From contig NZ_CP133020.1 in NCBI RefSeq assembly GCF_030866825.1, forward strand, positions 4,402,001-4,466,000: a stretch of 64,000 nucleotides of DNA, written 5' to 3'. The position numbers and the translations under genes were made by a program. Positions 33,455 to 41,056 of this stretch are shown here, piece by piece. How positions within the stretch are numbered: the first letter of the stretch is position 1; the number at the start of each line of letters is the position of its first letter. The notes under the pieces were generated by a model. The model did not search any database, was not told the origin of the DNA, and saw only the letters and a program-made list of their open reading frames with translations. The DNA is from Rathayibacter sp. SW19. Lineage in GTDB: Bacteria; Actinomycetota; Actinomycetes; Actinomycetales; Microbacteriaceae.

Positions 33455-34401
33455 GACTCAAGGTCGCGCCACAGCTCATCCGGTACAACAGTCGCGAACC
33501 GATCGAGATTGCCGCGCACCTGATCTCGCGTGCGAGCGCCGACGACAACCGATACAACGGCAGGATGCCTGGACACGTAGGCGAGCGCCGCTGACGGCAG
33601 GTCGACGCCGTGCCGCTGACACGCATCTGCAATGGCCGTCGCACGCCTGATCAGTTCGGTGGGTGCCGCAGCGTAATTGTAGGTGGAGCGGGCGTTCGGG
33701 CGCGCGGTTGCGAGCAGTCCCGAGTTGTAGACCCCTGCGATGACGATCCCGACATGCTCCTGCTCAGCAAGTGGAAGCAGCTCGGCGAGAGCTCCCTGCT
33801 CGAGAAGCGTGAAGCGGCCCGCAAGCATGATCACGTCGATGTCGGTGCGCCGAATGAACTCGGCTGGCAACGCGGACTGGTTCATCCCCGCGCCGACGGC
33901 ACTGATCACGCCTTGCTCGCGCAGTTCGATGAGCGCCGGGATGGCCTCGTTGATGGCCTGCTCGCCGAAATCGTCCGGGTCGTGCAGGTAGGCGATGTCG
34001 ATGCGGTCCAAGCCGAGTCGGTGCAGACTCTCCTCGATCGAGCGCCGGACGCCATCGGCGCTGAAGTCCCACCTGCGCCGATGCGTGGCTGGCACATCGA
34101 ACATGTCGTCGTCGCGTTCGTTCTCACCACCAGGATTCGGCTCGAGCAGTCGACCGACTTTCGTGGAAAGCACGAACTGCTCGCGGGGCTTCTGCAGCAA
34201 CAGCGCGCCGATACGTCGCTCAGACAGGCCAAGGCCGTAGTGCGGCGCCGTGTCGAAGTAGCGGATGCCGCCCTCCCAGGCAGCGTCGAACGCTCCGGCC
34301 GCTTCCTCTTCGGTGGTCTTGCGATACAGGTTGCCGAACTGGGCGACACCGAGCCCGAGCGCAGACAGTCGAAGTCCGTTCCTCAGCATGTTTTTACGCA
34401 T
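33427..34401 (-). CDS. Aldo/keto reductase, probable L-fucose (D-threo-aldose) 1-dehydrogenase
   Basis: 324 residues, GAGGAGGG upstream. AKR barrel with catalytic residues Asp and Tyr in 'YFDTAPHYGLGLSERRIG', Lys in 'FVLSTKVGRLLEPNP' and His in 'IAYLHDPDD'. It matches the D-threo-aldose 1-dehydrogenase/FDH group that oxidises L-fucose to the lactone. The first enzyme of the pathway, but transcribed apart from the other genes. Confidence 0.88.
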   Translation of the reverse strand: MRKNMLRNGLRLSALGLGVAQFGNLYRKTTEEEAAGAFDAAWEGGIRYFDTAPHYGLGLSERRIGALLLQKPREQFVLSTKVGRLLEPNPGGENERDDDMFDVPATHRRRWDFSADGVRRSIEESLHRLGLDRIDIAYLHDPDDFGEQAINEAIPALIELREQGVISAVGAGMNQSALPAEFIRRTDIDVIMLAGRFTLLEQGALAELLPLAEQEHVGIVIAGVYNSGLLATARPNARSTYNYAAAPTELIRRATAIADACQRHGVDLPSAALAYVSRHPAVVSVVVGARTRDQVRGNLDRFATVVPDELWRDLESQGLITSGV

Positions 34402-34433
34402 TCATTCCCTCCTCACTGGTTGCGGTGACGCGT

Positions 34434-34449
34434 CCCGGCGATCGCCGGG
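34434..34449. promoter_or_regulatory. Perfect 16-bp palindrome CCCGGCGATCGCCGGG
   Basis: Lies 33 bases upstream of the aldo/keto reductase start and 135 bases before the divergent hydrolase. Candidate operator or hairpin; no family assignment. Confidence 0.4.
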
Positions 34450-34584
34450 CGCGGGCGAACGCAAGCTACGGCGGGCTGCTCGATGCTCGTCTCACATCGT
34501 GGCCGGTCTCACACTGGCCGGTCTCACGATGGGATACCCCACTGCGCATTGCCCAGGTGCCCGTCGCAAGCATAGGCTCGCCCT

Positions 34585-35400
34585 ATGCCACACGTCGACG
34601 TGCCGGGCGCACGACTGTACTACGAGACAGACGGGCATGCGTCCGCCCCCGCCCTGTTGTTGTTGCACGCCAGCATCGCAAACCTGCGGATGTGGGACCC
34701 GTTGATCTCGACCCTCGCCGTCGATCACTACGTCGTTCGTTACGACGCACGCGGTTTCGGCCAGAGCGCAACGGAAAACTTGCCGTACCGCGACCGTGAG
34801 GATGCTCGGCACGTCCTTGACCACCTGGGTGTTGAGCAGGCCGTCGTGGTCGGAGCTTCGCGCGGCGGTCGGATCGGCATCGACCTTGCGGTTGAGACAC
34901 CGGAGCGCGTGGCCGGGTTGGTGACGATCGGCGCCGGGCCGAGCGGCTTTCCCGACCTGGAACTCACCGACGAAGAGGATGCGTTCGTCGACCGCCTCGA
35001 CGCCGCGTTCCAGGCGCAAGACTGGCCGGCACTCAACAGACTCGACGTCGAACTCTGGTGCCTCGGCGTGAACCGTCAGGCGGATGTCCTCGATCCCGAC
35101 TTCGTGCGGACGGCGTACGAGTTGAACCGGCCCAACCTCGCGCATTGCACCGAGGCGCCGATCGCGGAGCCACTCGAACCGCCGGCCTACGATCGCGTGG
35201 TCGATATTCAGGTGCCCGCACTCGTCACAGTTGGTGAGTTCGACCTCTCGGAAGCGTTGACCAAGCAGGCGTACCTGCTCAACACCATTCCGGATGCCGC
35301 CGGCTACATTTTCAGCGACACCGCCCACATTCCGAGCGTGGAGAACCCATCGGAGTTCCTCGAAGTGCTGACCGCGTGGCTTGAGCGCAACGGCCTGTAG
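34585..35400 (+). CDS. Alpha/beta hydrolase
   Basis: 271 residues. 'PALLLLHASIANLRMWDPLI' forms the oxyanion region, 'AVVVGASRGGRIGIDLAVETPERV' the Ser elbow, 'ALVTVGEFDLSEAL' the acid, and 'FSDTAHIPSVENPSEF' the His. It resembles the 3-oxoadipate enol-lactonase/esterase group. Lactonase activity on sugar lactones near the fucose cluster is possible but not shown. Confidence 0.87.
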   Translation: MPHVDVPGARLYYETDGHASAPALLLLHASIANLRMWDPLISTLAVDHYVVRYDARGFGQSATENLPYRDREDARHVLDHLGVEQAVVVGASRGGRIGIDLAVETPERVAGLVTIGAGPSGFPDLELTDEEDAFVDRLDAAFQAQDWPALNRLDVELWCLGVNRQADVLDPDFVRTAYELNRPNLAHCTEAPIAEPLEPPAYDRVVDIQVPALVTVGEFDLSEALTKQAYLLNTIPDAAGYIFSDTAHIPSVENPSEFLEVLTAWLERNGL

Positions 35401-35413
35401 TCGGCCGCTGCTG

Positions 35414-36256
35414 TCAGCGGCCGACGTTTCGCCCTGTGAAGGCATCCATGGTGTTATAGATACCCATTCGTTCGGCCACCACATCCCAGGCCCGCGTGGG
35501 CAGCACGCCTTTCAGCAGCTTCGCGATCGCGACGGAACCAGGCAGCATCAGCATCGGCTTGCCCGCGAGCATCGCTCGCCAGACCCGCTCGACGACATAC
35601 TCCGGCGTCATCACCGGTGCGAGCAACGGGCCGCGTGCCCCGTCGAACATGCCGGTCGCTACGAACGTCGGAGCCACGGTGGTCACCTTCACATTGCCGT
35701 GATCCTGCTGTTCGAGCTCGATCCGCAGCGACTCGCTCCAGCCGATCAACGCCCACTTGGAGGCGGCGTAAACACTCATCCGCGGGTTCGCGACAAGGCC
35801 GGCCGCAGAGGCGACGTTGACGATCCGGGCCGCGCGATAAGGGTTGTCGATCATGCCGGGCAGGAACTCGCGCGTGATGTACATCGGTGCCAGCGCATTG
35901 ATCTGCATCGTCGCGCGGGTGTCGTCGCCGCTGTCGTGCTCCCAGAACAACGCGCTGCGCACGATTCCGGCGTTGTTGATCAGCACATCGGGGTTGCCGG
36001 CGATCTTGCGCACCTTCTGCGCGGTCTGCGCGATTGCGCCGAGCTCGGCGATGTCCACCGTGAAAGCGTGCACGGAGGTGCCGGGCGATGCGAGCGCAGC
36101 GAGCTCATCCGCCGCCTCGCCGAGTGCTTTGCCGTTCTTGTCCCAGAGCACGACCGCACGAGCGCCTTCGAGCACTGCACGCTGCGCATACAGACGCCCC
36201 ATGCCGCTGGCTGCTCCTGTGATCAAGACGCGGGCTCCGCGCACGGTTCTGCTCAT
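35414..36256 (-). CDS. SDR-family oxidoreductase
   Basis: 280 residues from the ATG at 36256 (GGAGGG upstream); longer frames are Arg-rich and unconserved. 'RVLITGAASGMGRLYAQRAV', 'VLINNAGIVRS', 'IVNVASAAGLVANP', 'YAASKWALIGWSESLRIELEQ' define a classical SDR. Members of this size with a C-terminal 'VERVWRAMLAGKPMLMLPG' often act on lipids, steroids or retinol-like alcohols. Convergent with the alpha/beta hydrolase. Confidence 0.88.
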   Translation of the reverse strand: MSRTVRGARVLITGAASGMGRLYAQRAVLEGARAVVLWDKNGKALGEAADELAALASPGTSVHAFTVDIAELGAIAQTAQKVRKIAGNPDVLINNAGIVRSALFWEHDSGDDTRATMQINALAPMYITREFLPGMIDNPYRAARIVNVASAAGLVANPRMSVYAASKWALIGWSESLRIELEQQDHGNVKVTTVAPTFVATGMFDGARGPLLAPVMTPEYVVERVWRAMLAGKPMLMLPGSVAIAKLLKGVLPTRAWDVVAERMGIYNTMDAFTGRNVGR

Positions 36257-36359
36257 CCCTCCATCATCCCAGGATCGCCGGATGCCGCGACCTCTCGCCG
36301 TGCGCAGCGCGCGCCCGCCATGCGCCGCGCGCGCCCGCCATGCGCCACTTCCGGCATCC

Positions 36360-36380
36360 TGCGCCACTTCAACTGGCGCA
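36360..36380. repeat. Copy of the TGCGCCA-TT...AA-TGGCGCA palindrome
   Basis: 21-base inverted repeat closely related to 12941-12963, in the 187-base gap between the SDR start and the AlkD-like stop. A partial copy (TGCGCCACTTCCGGCATCC) is at 36341. Suggests a dispersed palindromic element. Confidence 0.65.
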
Positions 36381-36443
36381 CACCACACAAACCGGCGCAC
36401 GGCCCCGCACCGCGCCCGCTCCACTTCACGCGGCGCATCCACG

Positions 36444-37175
36444 TCACCGGCGCGCGCGATACCCCGCCCGCACCGCGGCATCCAGATGCTCGGTGGCGTA
36501 CGACAGCATCGTGCGCGGCATCTGTGCCGCATGCGCGTCGAGAAAGCCGATGAGCAGGGTCGGATCGACGCGTTTGCCCACTTCGCGGAGCATCCAGCCG
36601 ACTGCTTTGTGCATGAGATCTTCGCGATCGTTCAGCAGCAGCTCAGCCAATTCGAGCGTTGTGGATGCGTCGCCCCGCTTGATGAAGGCGAATGTTGATA
36701 GCACGGCTACGCGCCGCCACCACAGGTTCTCGCTTTCGGCCAGCTCGATCAGGATGGTGTGCGGCCGGTCGACCAGGTATTCGCCGAGGATGAATTCGGC
36801 GGAGGCGTCGACGAGATCCCAGTTGTTCACCCGCCCGCGCCGCACCGCGGCGAGGTAGTACGCGGCGATGCGTTCGCGCTGACCCTCGTCACGCCGCCGC
36901 GTCGCACTCGCCCGCGCGAATTGCGTGTTCAGCGTGACCAACCCAGCCAGCCGGTGCTCGTGAACCGGGCTGTCGATCAACACGTCGATTTCTTCGAGCG
37001 GCAGGTCGGCGAACTGCTTGACCACGGCACGCGTTTTCGGCACGCGCACGCCGATGAACACGTCACCCTCGCCGTACTGACCGGGGCCGGTCTTGAAGAA
37101 GCGTTGCAGGAAGACAGCGTCATCGGCGTCTGCGACGGCCGCGAGCGCCGCCATCACATCCTCTGCAGTTGCCAC
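36444..37175 (-). CDS. DNA alkylation repair protein (AlkD-like HEAT-repeat glycosylase)
   Basis: 243 residues. All-helical HEAT-like repeats: 'FIGVRVPKTRAVVKQFADLP', 'HEHRLAGLVTLNTQFARA', 'NNWDLVDASAEFILGEYL', 'SENLWWRRVAVLSTFAFIKRG', 'KAVGWMLREVGKRV'. The WWRR and D(V)DASA segments hold the residues that contact alkylated bases in AlkD. Removes bulky N3/N7-alkylpurines. Confidence 0.9.
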   Translation of the reverse strand: MATAEDVMAALAAVADADDAVFLQRFFKTGPGQYGEGDVFIGVRVPKTRAVVKQFADLPLEEIDVLIDSPVHEHRLAGLVTLNTQFARASATRRRDEGQRERIAAYYLAAVRRGRVNNWDLVDASAEFILGEYLVDRPHTILIELAESENLWWRRVAVLSTFAFIKRGDASTTLELAELLLNDREDLMHKAVGWMLREVGKRVDPTLLIGFLDAHAAQMPRTMLSYATEHLDAAVRAGYRARR

Positions 37176-37224
37176 GCTGCGAGCCTATTGCCTTCACGCC
37201 TTCGGCGGTGCGCTCCAGCGCCGT

Positions 37225-37279
37225 GACCCGTCACGTTTGGCGCAGATTCGGCGCCTCTCGCGACCAAACGTGACGGGTC
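37225..37279. repeat. Perfect 16-bp inverted repeat with 23-bp loop
   Basis: Arms GACCCGTCACGTTTGG (37225-37240) and its exact inverse (37264-37279). The loop region includes GGCGC/GCGCC. It lies in the 303-base divergent gap 37176-37478, which otherwise holds no gene I can support. Confidence 0.8.
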
Positions 37280-37478
37280 GCGGGCTACGATGGCGGGCGC
37301 ACCTGCACACGGCCACACCACCGCACGGCCGCACGGAACTGCGTGGCGGCCACTCCGCGCGCAACGGATCACCGCAATGGGCAAGAAAACGCCCCGATCC
37401 GGCCGATACGCTTAAAGAAGCGCGGTTCCAGCGCTATACGTCCGCGCCCGCGGCCGGATCAACGACGGGAGGTTCGCC

Positions 37479-38981
37479 ATGTCTCAATTCGTCTCACAGT
37501 TCACTGGATCACAGTTCAGTGCAGACACCATTGTCGGAGAGCCCGAGGTTGTCGAAGACCGCCGCCCTTCAACGAGCTCAGGGACCGAAACAAGCTCAGC
37601 GACCGGAACGAACTCAGCGACCGCAGATGTCGCCACGCATCCGGCCTGGCTGGCCCTGAAGAACGCGGCGATCGCGCTGCAGGCCGACCAGGTGAAGGAC
37701 GGGTCGATTCCGGATGCGACGCGGCACGCGGATGCGCGAGCATCCGTCGCCACGATCGTCGCGTCGATCGCCGAGTTGGCTCCGCTCTTTCCGCACGACG
37801 CCGCCTACTTGGACGCCGTGCGCACAGACTTCGCGCGCTGGGTCGACAGTGACTTCGCCGAGCCGGACTTTCTCGACGCGTTGAACGCGTTCCAGCCGCA
37901 GCAGCACCGTGTGGACGGCCTGCGCCACCTGGTGGTATTCCCCATGTACACGCAGAACGGGTCGACCAACCGGCACGTGGAAGCCGTGTTGATCGAGGTG
38001 ATCTGGCCCGAGTTCATCGCGGCGCTGGAGGCAGGCGACTACGGCAACAAGCTGTTTATGCCGATCCGCTTCCTCGACTTCACGCCCGGCTACGACACCA
38101 ACTCGGCCGTATTGTTCCCGGAGACCGTCGCGATGCGCGAGATCCCGTCGTTCACGTGGGGTGCGATCTTCCAGGATCGCGAAGCCGCACGCTATCGCAG
38201 GGTCGTGCGCGCGGCATCCGAGATCACCAAACTCGAATTGCCGGAAGGCGCAGCCCGGCTACTGGACGACCAGGCGCTGACGGAGGAGACCTTCGTCATG
38301 TGGGATCTCATCCACGACCGCACGCACATGCGCGGCGACCTGCCGTTCGACCCGTTCATGATCAAGCAGCGGATGCCGTTCTTCCTGTACTCGCTCGAAG
38401 AACTGCGTTGCGATCTCACCGCGTTTCGCGAGTCGGTGAAGCTGGAGAGAACGCTGAGCGCGCTTCCCGCGGACGAGGTCACGCCGTCGGGTAAGGACAT
38501 CCTCGAACACGCGAAGCTCGTGCAGTACACGATCTTGTTCGATCGGATCTTCCGCTTCCCGCTCACAGGCAGCCGCATGCGCAACTATGACGGCCTCGGC
38601 GGCCAGTTGCTGTTCGCCTGGCTGCACCAGCACAACGTGCTGCACTGGACAGACACGCGGCTGGCCATCGACTGGGACGAGGTCGCCGATGTCGTCGTCG
38701 CCCTGAGCGATGCGATCAACGACTTGTACTGGCGTTCGATCGACCGGCCGAAGACCGCGCACTGGCTCGCCGCGTACGAGCTGGTGTCGAGTGTGCTCAC
38801 GCCGAACCCGGCATCGCTCTGGTCGCGGGGGCTACCGGACGAGATTCTTGCCGGGCCACCGAAGGGTTACACCGATGCCGTGCTGGACGACGAGTTCCCG
38901 CTCTCGATGTTCTACGAGGCACTCGGCAAGAAGATGCGCACCGTGATCGAGTCGACCGCGGGCATTACCGCGCATGGTTGA
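37479..38981 (+). CDS. DUF6421-like conserved protein of unknown function
   Basis: 500 residues, GGGAGG ribosome site. Soluble, with no signal or helices of membrane type. Recognisable blocks include 'FPMYTQNGSTNRHVEAVLIE', 'WPEFIAALEAGDYGNKLFMPIRFLDFTPGYDTNSAVLFPETVAMRE', 'MWDLIHDRTHMRGDLPFDPFMIKQRMPFFLYSLEELRCDLTAF', and a His-rich 'HDRTH' that could bind metal. I associate it with actinobacterial DUF6421. Residues about 30-48 (STSSGTETSSATGTNSATA) are encoded by a copy of the CTTCGGC...CTCAGGGACCG repeat and probably represent an insertion. It overlaps the following SDR gene by 8 bases, implying a joint function. Confidence 0.7.
   Translation: MSQFVSQFTGSQFSADTIVGEPEVVEDRRPSTSSGTETSSATGTNSATADVATHPAWLALKNAAIALQADQVKDGSIPDATRHADARASVATIVASIAELAPLFPHDAAYLDAVRTDFARWVDSDFAEPDFLDALNAFQPQQHRVDGLRHLVVFPMYTQNGSTNRHVEAVLIEVIWPEFIAALEAGDYGNKLFMPIRFLDFTPGYDTNSAVLFPETVAMREIPSFTWGAIFQDREAARYRRVVRAASEITKLELPEGAARLLDDQALTEETFVMWDLIHDRTHMRGDLPFDPFMIKQRMPFFLYSLEELRCDLTAFRESVKLERTLSALPADEVTPSGKDILEHAKLVQYTILFDRIFRFPLTGSRMRNYDGLGGQLLFAWLHQHNVLHWTDTRLAIDWDEVADVVVALSDAINDLYWRSIDRPKTAHWLAAYELVSSVLTPNPASLWSRGLPDEILAGPPKGYTDAVLDDEFPLSMFYEALGKKMRTVIESTAGITAHG
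37563..37622 (+). repeat. REP-type repeat inside the DUF6421-like gene
   Basis: CGCCCTTCAACGAGCTCAGG then GACCG, followed by two shorter copies (AAGCTCAGCGACCG, GAACTCAGCGACCG). The same core occurs intergenically at 10549 and 61623. In frame with the gene. Confidence 0.7.
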
Positions 38982-39648
38982 CACCGGGGTCGCCGGACGC
39001 ACCGTGCTCATCGCGGGCGCGTCCGGCGCGTCCGGCATCGCGATCGCGCGCGCTCTCGCAGCGGCCGGCGCGCGGGTGCTCGCGGTCGGCCGCGGTCAAG
39101 AGCATCTCGACGCACTCGCCGAGCAGGTTCCGGATGCCGACACGCGCGTCTGCGACCTGACCGACCCTTCCGCCGTGGCCGAGCTCGCAATGCGCATCCA
39201 CGTCAAGTTCGGAAGCATCGACGGTCTCGTCAACCTGGTCGGCGGATGGCGCGGTGGCGGCGGTCTGGCCGGCCAGAGCGACGAAGACTGGCGCTTTCTG
39301 GAAGGCTCACTGACGTCGCTGCGCAACATCAGCCGCACCTTTTACGATGACCTGGTCGCCTCGACGGCGGGTCGACTGGCGATCGTCTCATCGACGGCAG
39401 TTGAGCATCCGACCGCCGGCGGTGCCAACTATGTCGCACTCAAGGCGGCTGCAGAGGCCTGGACCCTGGCGGTGGCGCAAGGCTTCGCCAAGGCGGCGAG
39501 CGCGGAATCCAGCGCCGCAGCGACGATCTTCCGTGTGAAGTCGTTGGCCGGCCTCGAAGAGTCGCTCGCGGCATCCGTCGTCGGCCTGTGGTCGCAAGGG
39601 GCGGCATCTATCAACGGCCGCACGATCACCATTCCGGTGGTCGAGTAG
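38974..39648 (+). CDS. SDR-family oxidoreductase
   Basis: 224 residues; starts within the last codons of the DUF6421-like gene. 'VLIAGASGASGIAIARALAAAGARVLAVGR' is the nucleotide site, 'RLAIVSSTAV' the Ser, 'GANYVALKAAAEAW' the Tyr-Lys pair. The C-terminal 'IPVVE' and TAG come from the dispersed repeat that begins exactly there. Confidence 0.88.
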   Translation: MVDTGVAGRTVLIAGASGASGIAIARALAAAGARVLAVGRGQEHLDALAEQVPDADTRVCDLTDPSAVAELAMRIHVKFGSIDGLVNLVGGWRGGGGLAGQSDEDWRFLEGSLTSLRNISRTFYDDLVASTAGRLAIVSSTAVEHPTAGGANYVALKAAAEAWTLAVAQGFAKAASAESSAAATIFRVKSLAGLEESLAASVVGLWSQGAASINGRTITIPVVE

Positions 39649-39860
39649 CGCGCCGGTGGTCGAGTAACGAGCGCCAGCGAGTGTATCGAGACCCAAAAGC
39701 GTCGTTACCGGTCTCGATACGCTCGTTCCTCGCTACTCGACCACCATCTACTCGACGACCATCATTTCCTCGCTACTCGACCACCATCTACTCGACCACC
39801 ATCTTTTCCTCGCTGCGGGTCTCGATAGGGCCGCGAGCGCTACTCGACCGACGGGTCCGG
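39640..39860. repeat. Cluster of dispersed inverted repeats
   Basis: GGTGGTCGAGTAACGAGCGC, TATCGAGACC, GGTCTCGATACG, CTCGTTCCTCGCTACTCGAC, then three short copies of CTACTCGACCACCATC (39735-39805) and a last GGTCTCGATAGGGCCGCG. It separates convergent genes and may act as a bidirectional terminator. Confidence 0.9.
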
Positions 39861-39865
39861 CGCGA

Positions 39866-40675
39866 TCAGTACCAGTTCATCGATTGGGAGTGCGACCAGG
39901 CCGAGCACGGGGTGCCATAGCCACGCGCGATGTAGTCGAGGCCCCACTTGATCTGGGTGGTGGCGTTGCTTGCCCAGTCGGCACCGGCTGTTGCCATCTT
40001 GGAACCGGGCAGCGCCTGCGGGATGCCCGCGGCCCCGCTCGATCCGTTCGATGCGGTGTAGGACCAGCCGGATTCCTTCTGCCACAGATTGCTGAGGCAC
40101 TGGAACTGGTCGTCCCCCCAACCGTATGTGCTCGCGGCGAGGCTCCGCGCGGTGGTACGGGCACCGTCCGGCGTGTTCGCTGCCGCAAGCGCCGCCGCTG
40201 CCTGAGCGGCAGCGACGCGATCCGCCTCGGCTGCGGCCGCAGACGTCGTTTGGATGACCGTCTTCACAGCATCCGTTCGACGAAGCACCGTGCGCTGCGA
40301 AAGAGAGTCGTAGTCGCTCAGCGCCGCAATGGCATTGGTGAGCGCGGTGACATCGGTCTTCGCTTTGGCTTGTTCGGCGACCGTTTTGCCCTGTGCGAGC
40401 GCTGTCGCTGCAGCATCATCGATACGCTGCTGCACCTGGTCTGCATAAACCTTCAGCTGCTCGTGGTGCAAGCCGGTCGACTCGCTCAGTTGCGTCGTGG
40501 CTTTCACCTGTGCGGCTTCGTGTTCGGCTTGCTGGGCGCTCTGCTGGATCGCGACGGGCAGCAGAAGCGATCCGGTCATGACGATTCCGACGAACGTGCC
40601 GATGATGTCGCTTCGGTTGCCGAACAACCGGCTGGAAAATTCGCGGGTGGGGGTCAGGATGGAACGTAAGGTCAC
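39866..40675 (-). CDS. Secreted or anchored transglycosylase-like protein with coiled coil
   Basis: 269 residues from the GTG at 40675; the frame stays open to 41026 but is Arg-rich and unconserved. An N-terminal hydrophobic segment (DIIGTFVGIVMTGSLLLPVA, about 21-40) precedes an Ala/Gln/Glu-rich coiled coil (45-180). The C-terminal aggregation-promoting-factor/lysozyme-like domain includes 'DQFQCLSNLWQKESGW', 'AAGIPQALPGSKMA' and 'IKWGLDYIARGYGTPCSAW'. Glu in QKESGW is the likely acid catalyst. Predicted wall-modifying enzyme. Confidence 0.82.
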   Translation of the reverse strand: MTLRSILTPTREFSSRLFGNRSDIIGTFVGIVMTGSLLLPVAIQQSAQQAEHEAAQVKATTQLSESTGLHHEQLKVYADQVQQRIDDAAATALAQGKTVAEQAKAKTDVTALTNAIAALSDYDSLSQRTVLRRTDAVKTVIQTTSAAAAEADRVAAAQAAAALAAANTPDGARTTARSLAASTYGWGDDQFQCLSNLWQKESGWSYTASNGSSGAAGIPQALPGSKMATAGADWASNATTQIKWGLDYIARGYGTPCSAWSHSQSMNWY

Positions 40676-41056
40676 TAGGGTCCAATGTGTGCGGTTGCCC
40701 TGCGCATCGCCATCCGAAGGTGGTGCACGGATGGAGCAGGCTCGCGTTCGGGCGCGACCTGTGCAGGCTGGCTCCCTCGCCGACGCTGGCACAGGCAGGC
40801 TCACGGCACGCACACGAGTGCGCTCGATGAGTCGGCCTCTGCCGACACGAACAGAACCGGGGCCGCCGGGCGGTCTCGATGATCGAGGGCTTGCTGACAG
40901 TCGGTGTCGGATGCCGCCCCACAGGTGGGGTGCGCGGGCCGACGCGTGCATTCGCACGATGACAGACCCGCCATCCATGGCAAGGTTCGCCACGCTACCG
41001 GCGGTTTCTGGACGAAAGGTGCACAAAACCTGCGCTGAACCTGTGAGTGGTGTGGC
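40676..41056 (-). other. 381-bp gap, probable leader of the transglycosylase gene
   Basis: No supported gene. It contains a CCATCCG/CGGATGG hairpin (40710-40734) and several GC-rich inverted segments (for example CGGTCTCGATGATCGAG at 40871-40887). A structured 5' leader is possible since wall hydrolases of this type are often riboswitch-controlled, but I could not match the c-di-AMP riboswitch consensus. Confidence 0.3.

Noticed and set aside
40676..41026. 117-codon N-terminal extension of the transglycosylase-like protein
   Set aside because: Arg/Pro-rich and unconserved in character, and would bury the export signal.
40676..41056. ydaO-type c-di-AMP riboswitch
   Set aside because: Expected by gene type, but I could not match conserved riboswitch segments, so it is reported only as an unexplained leader.
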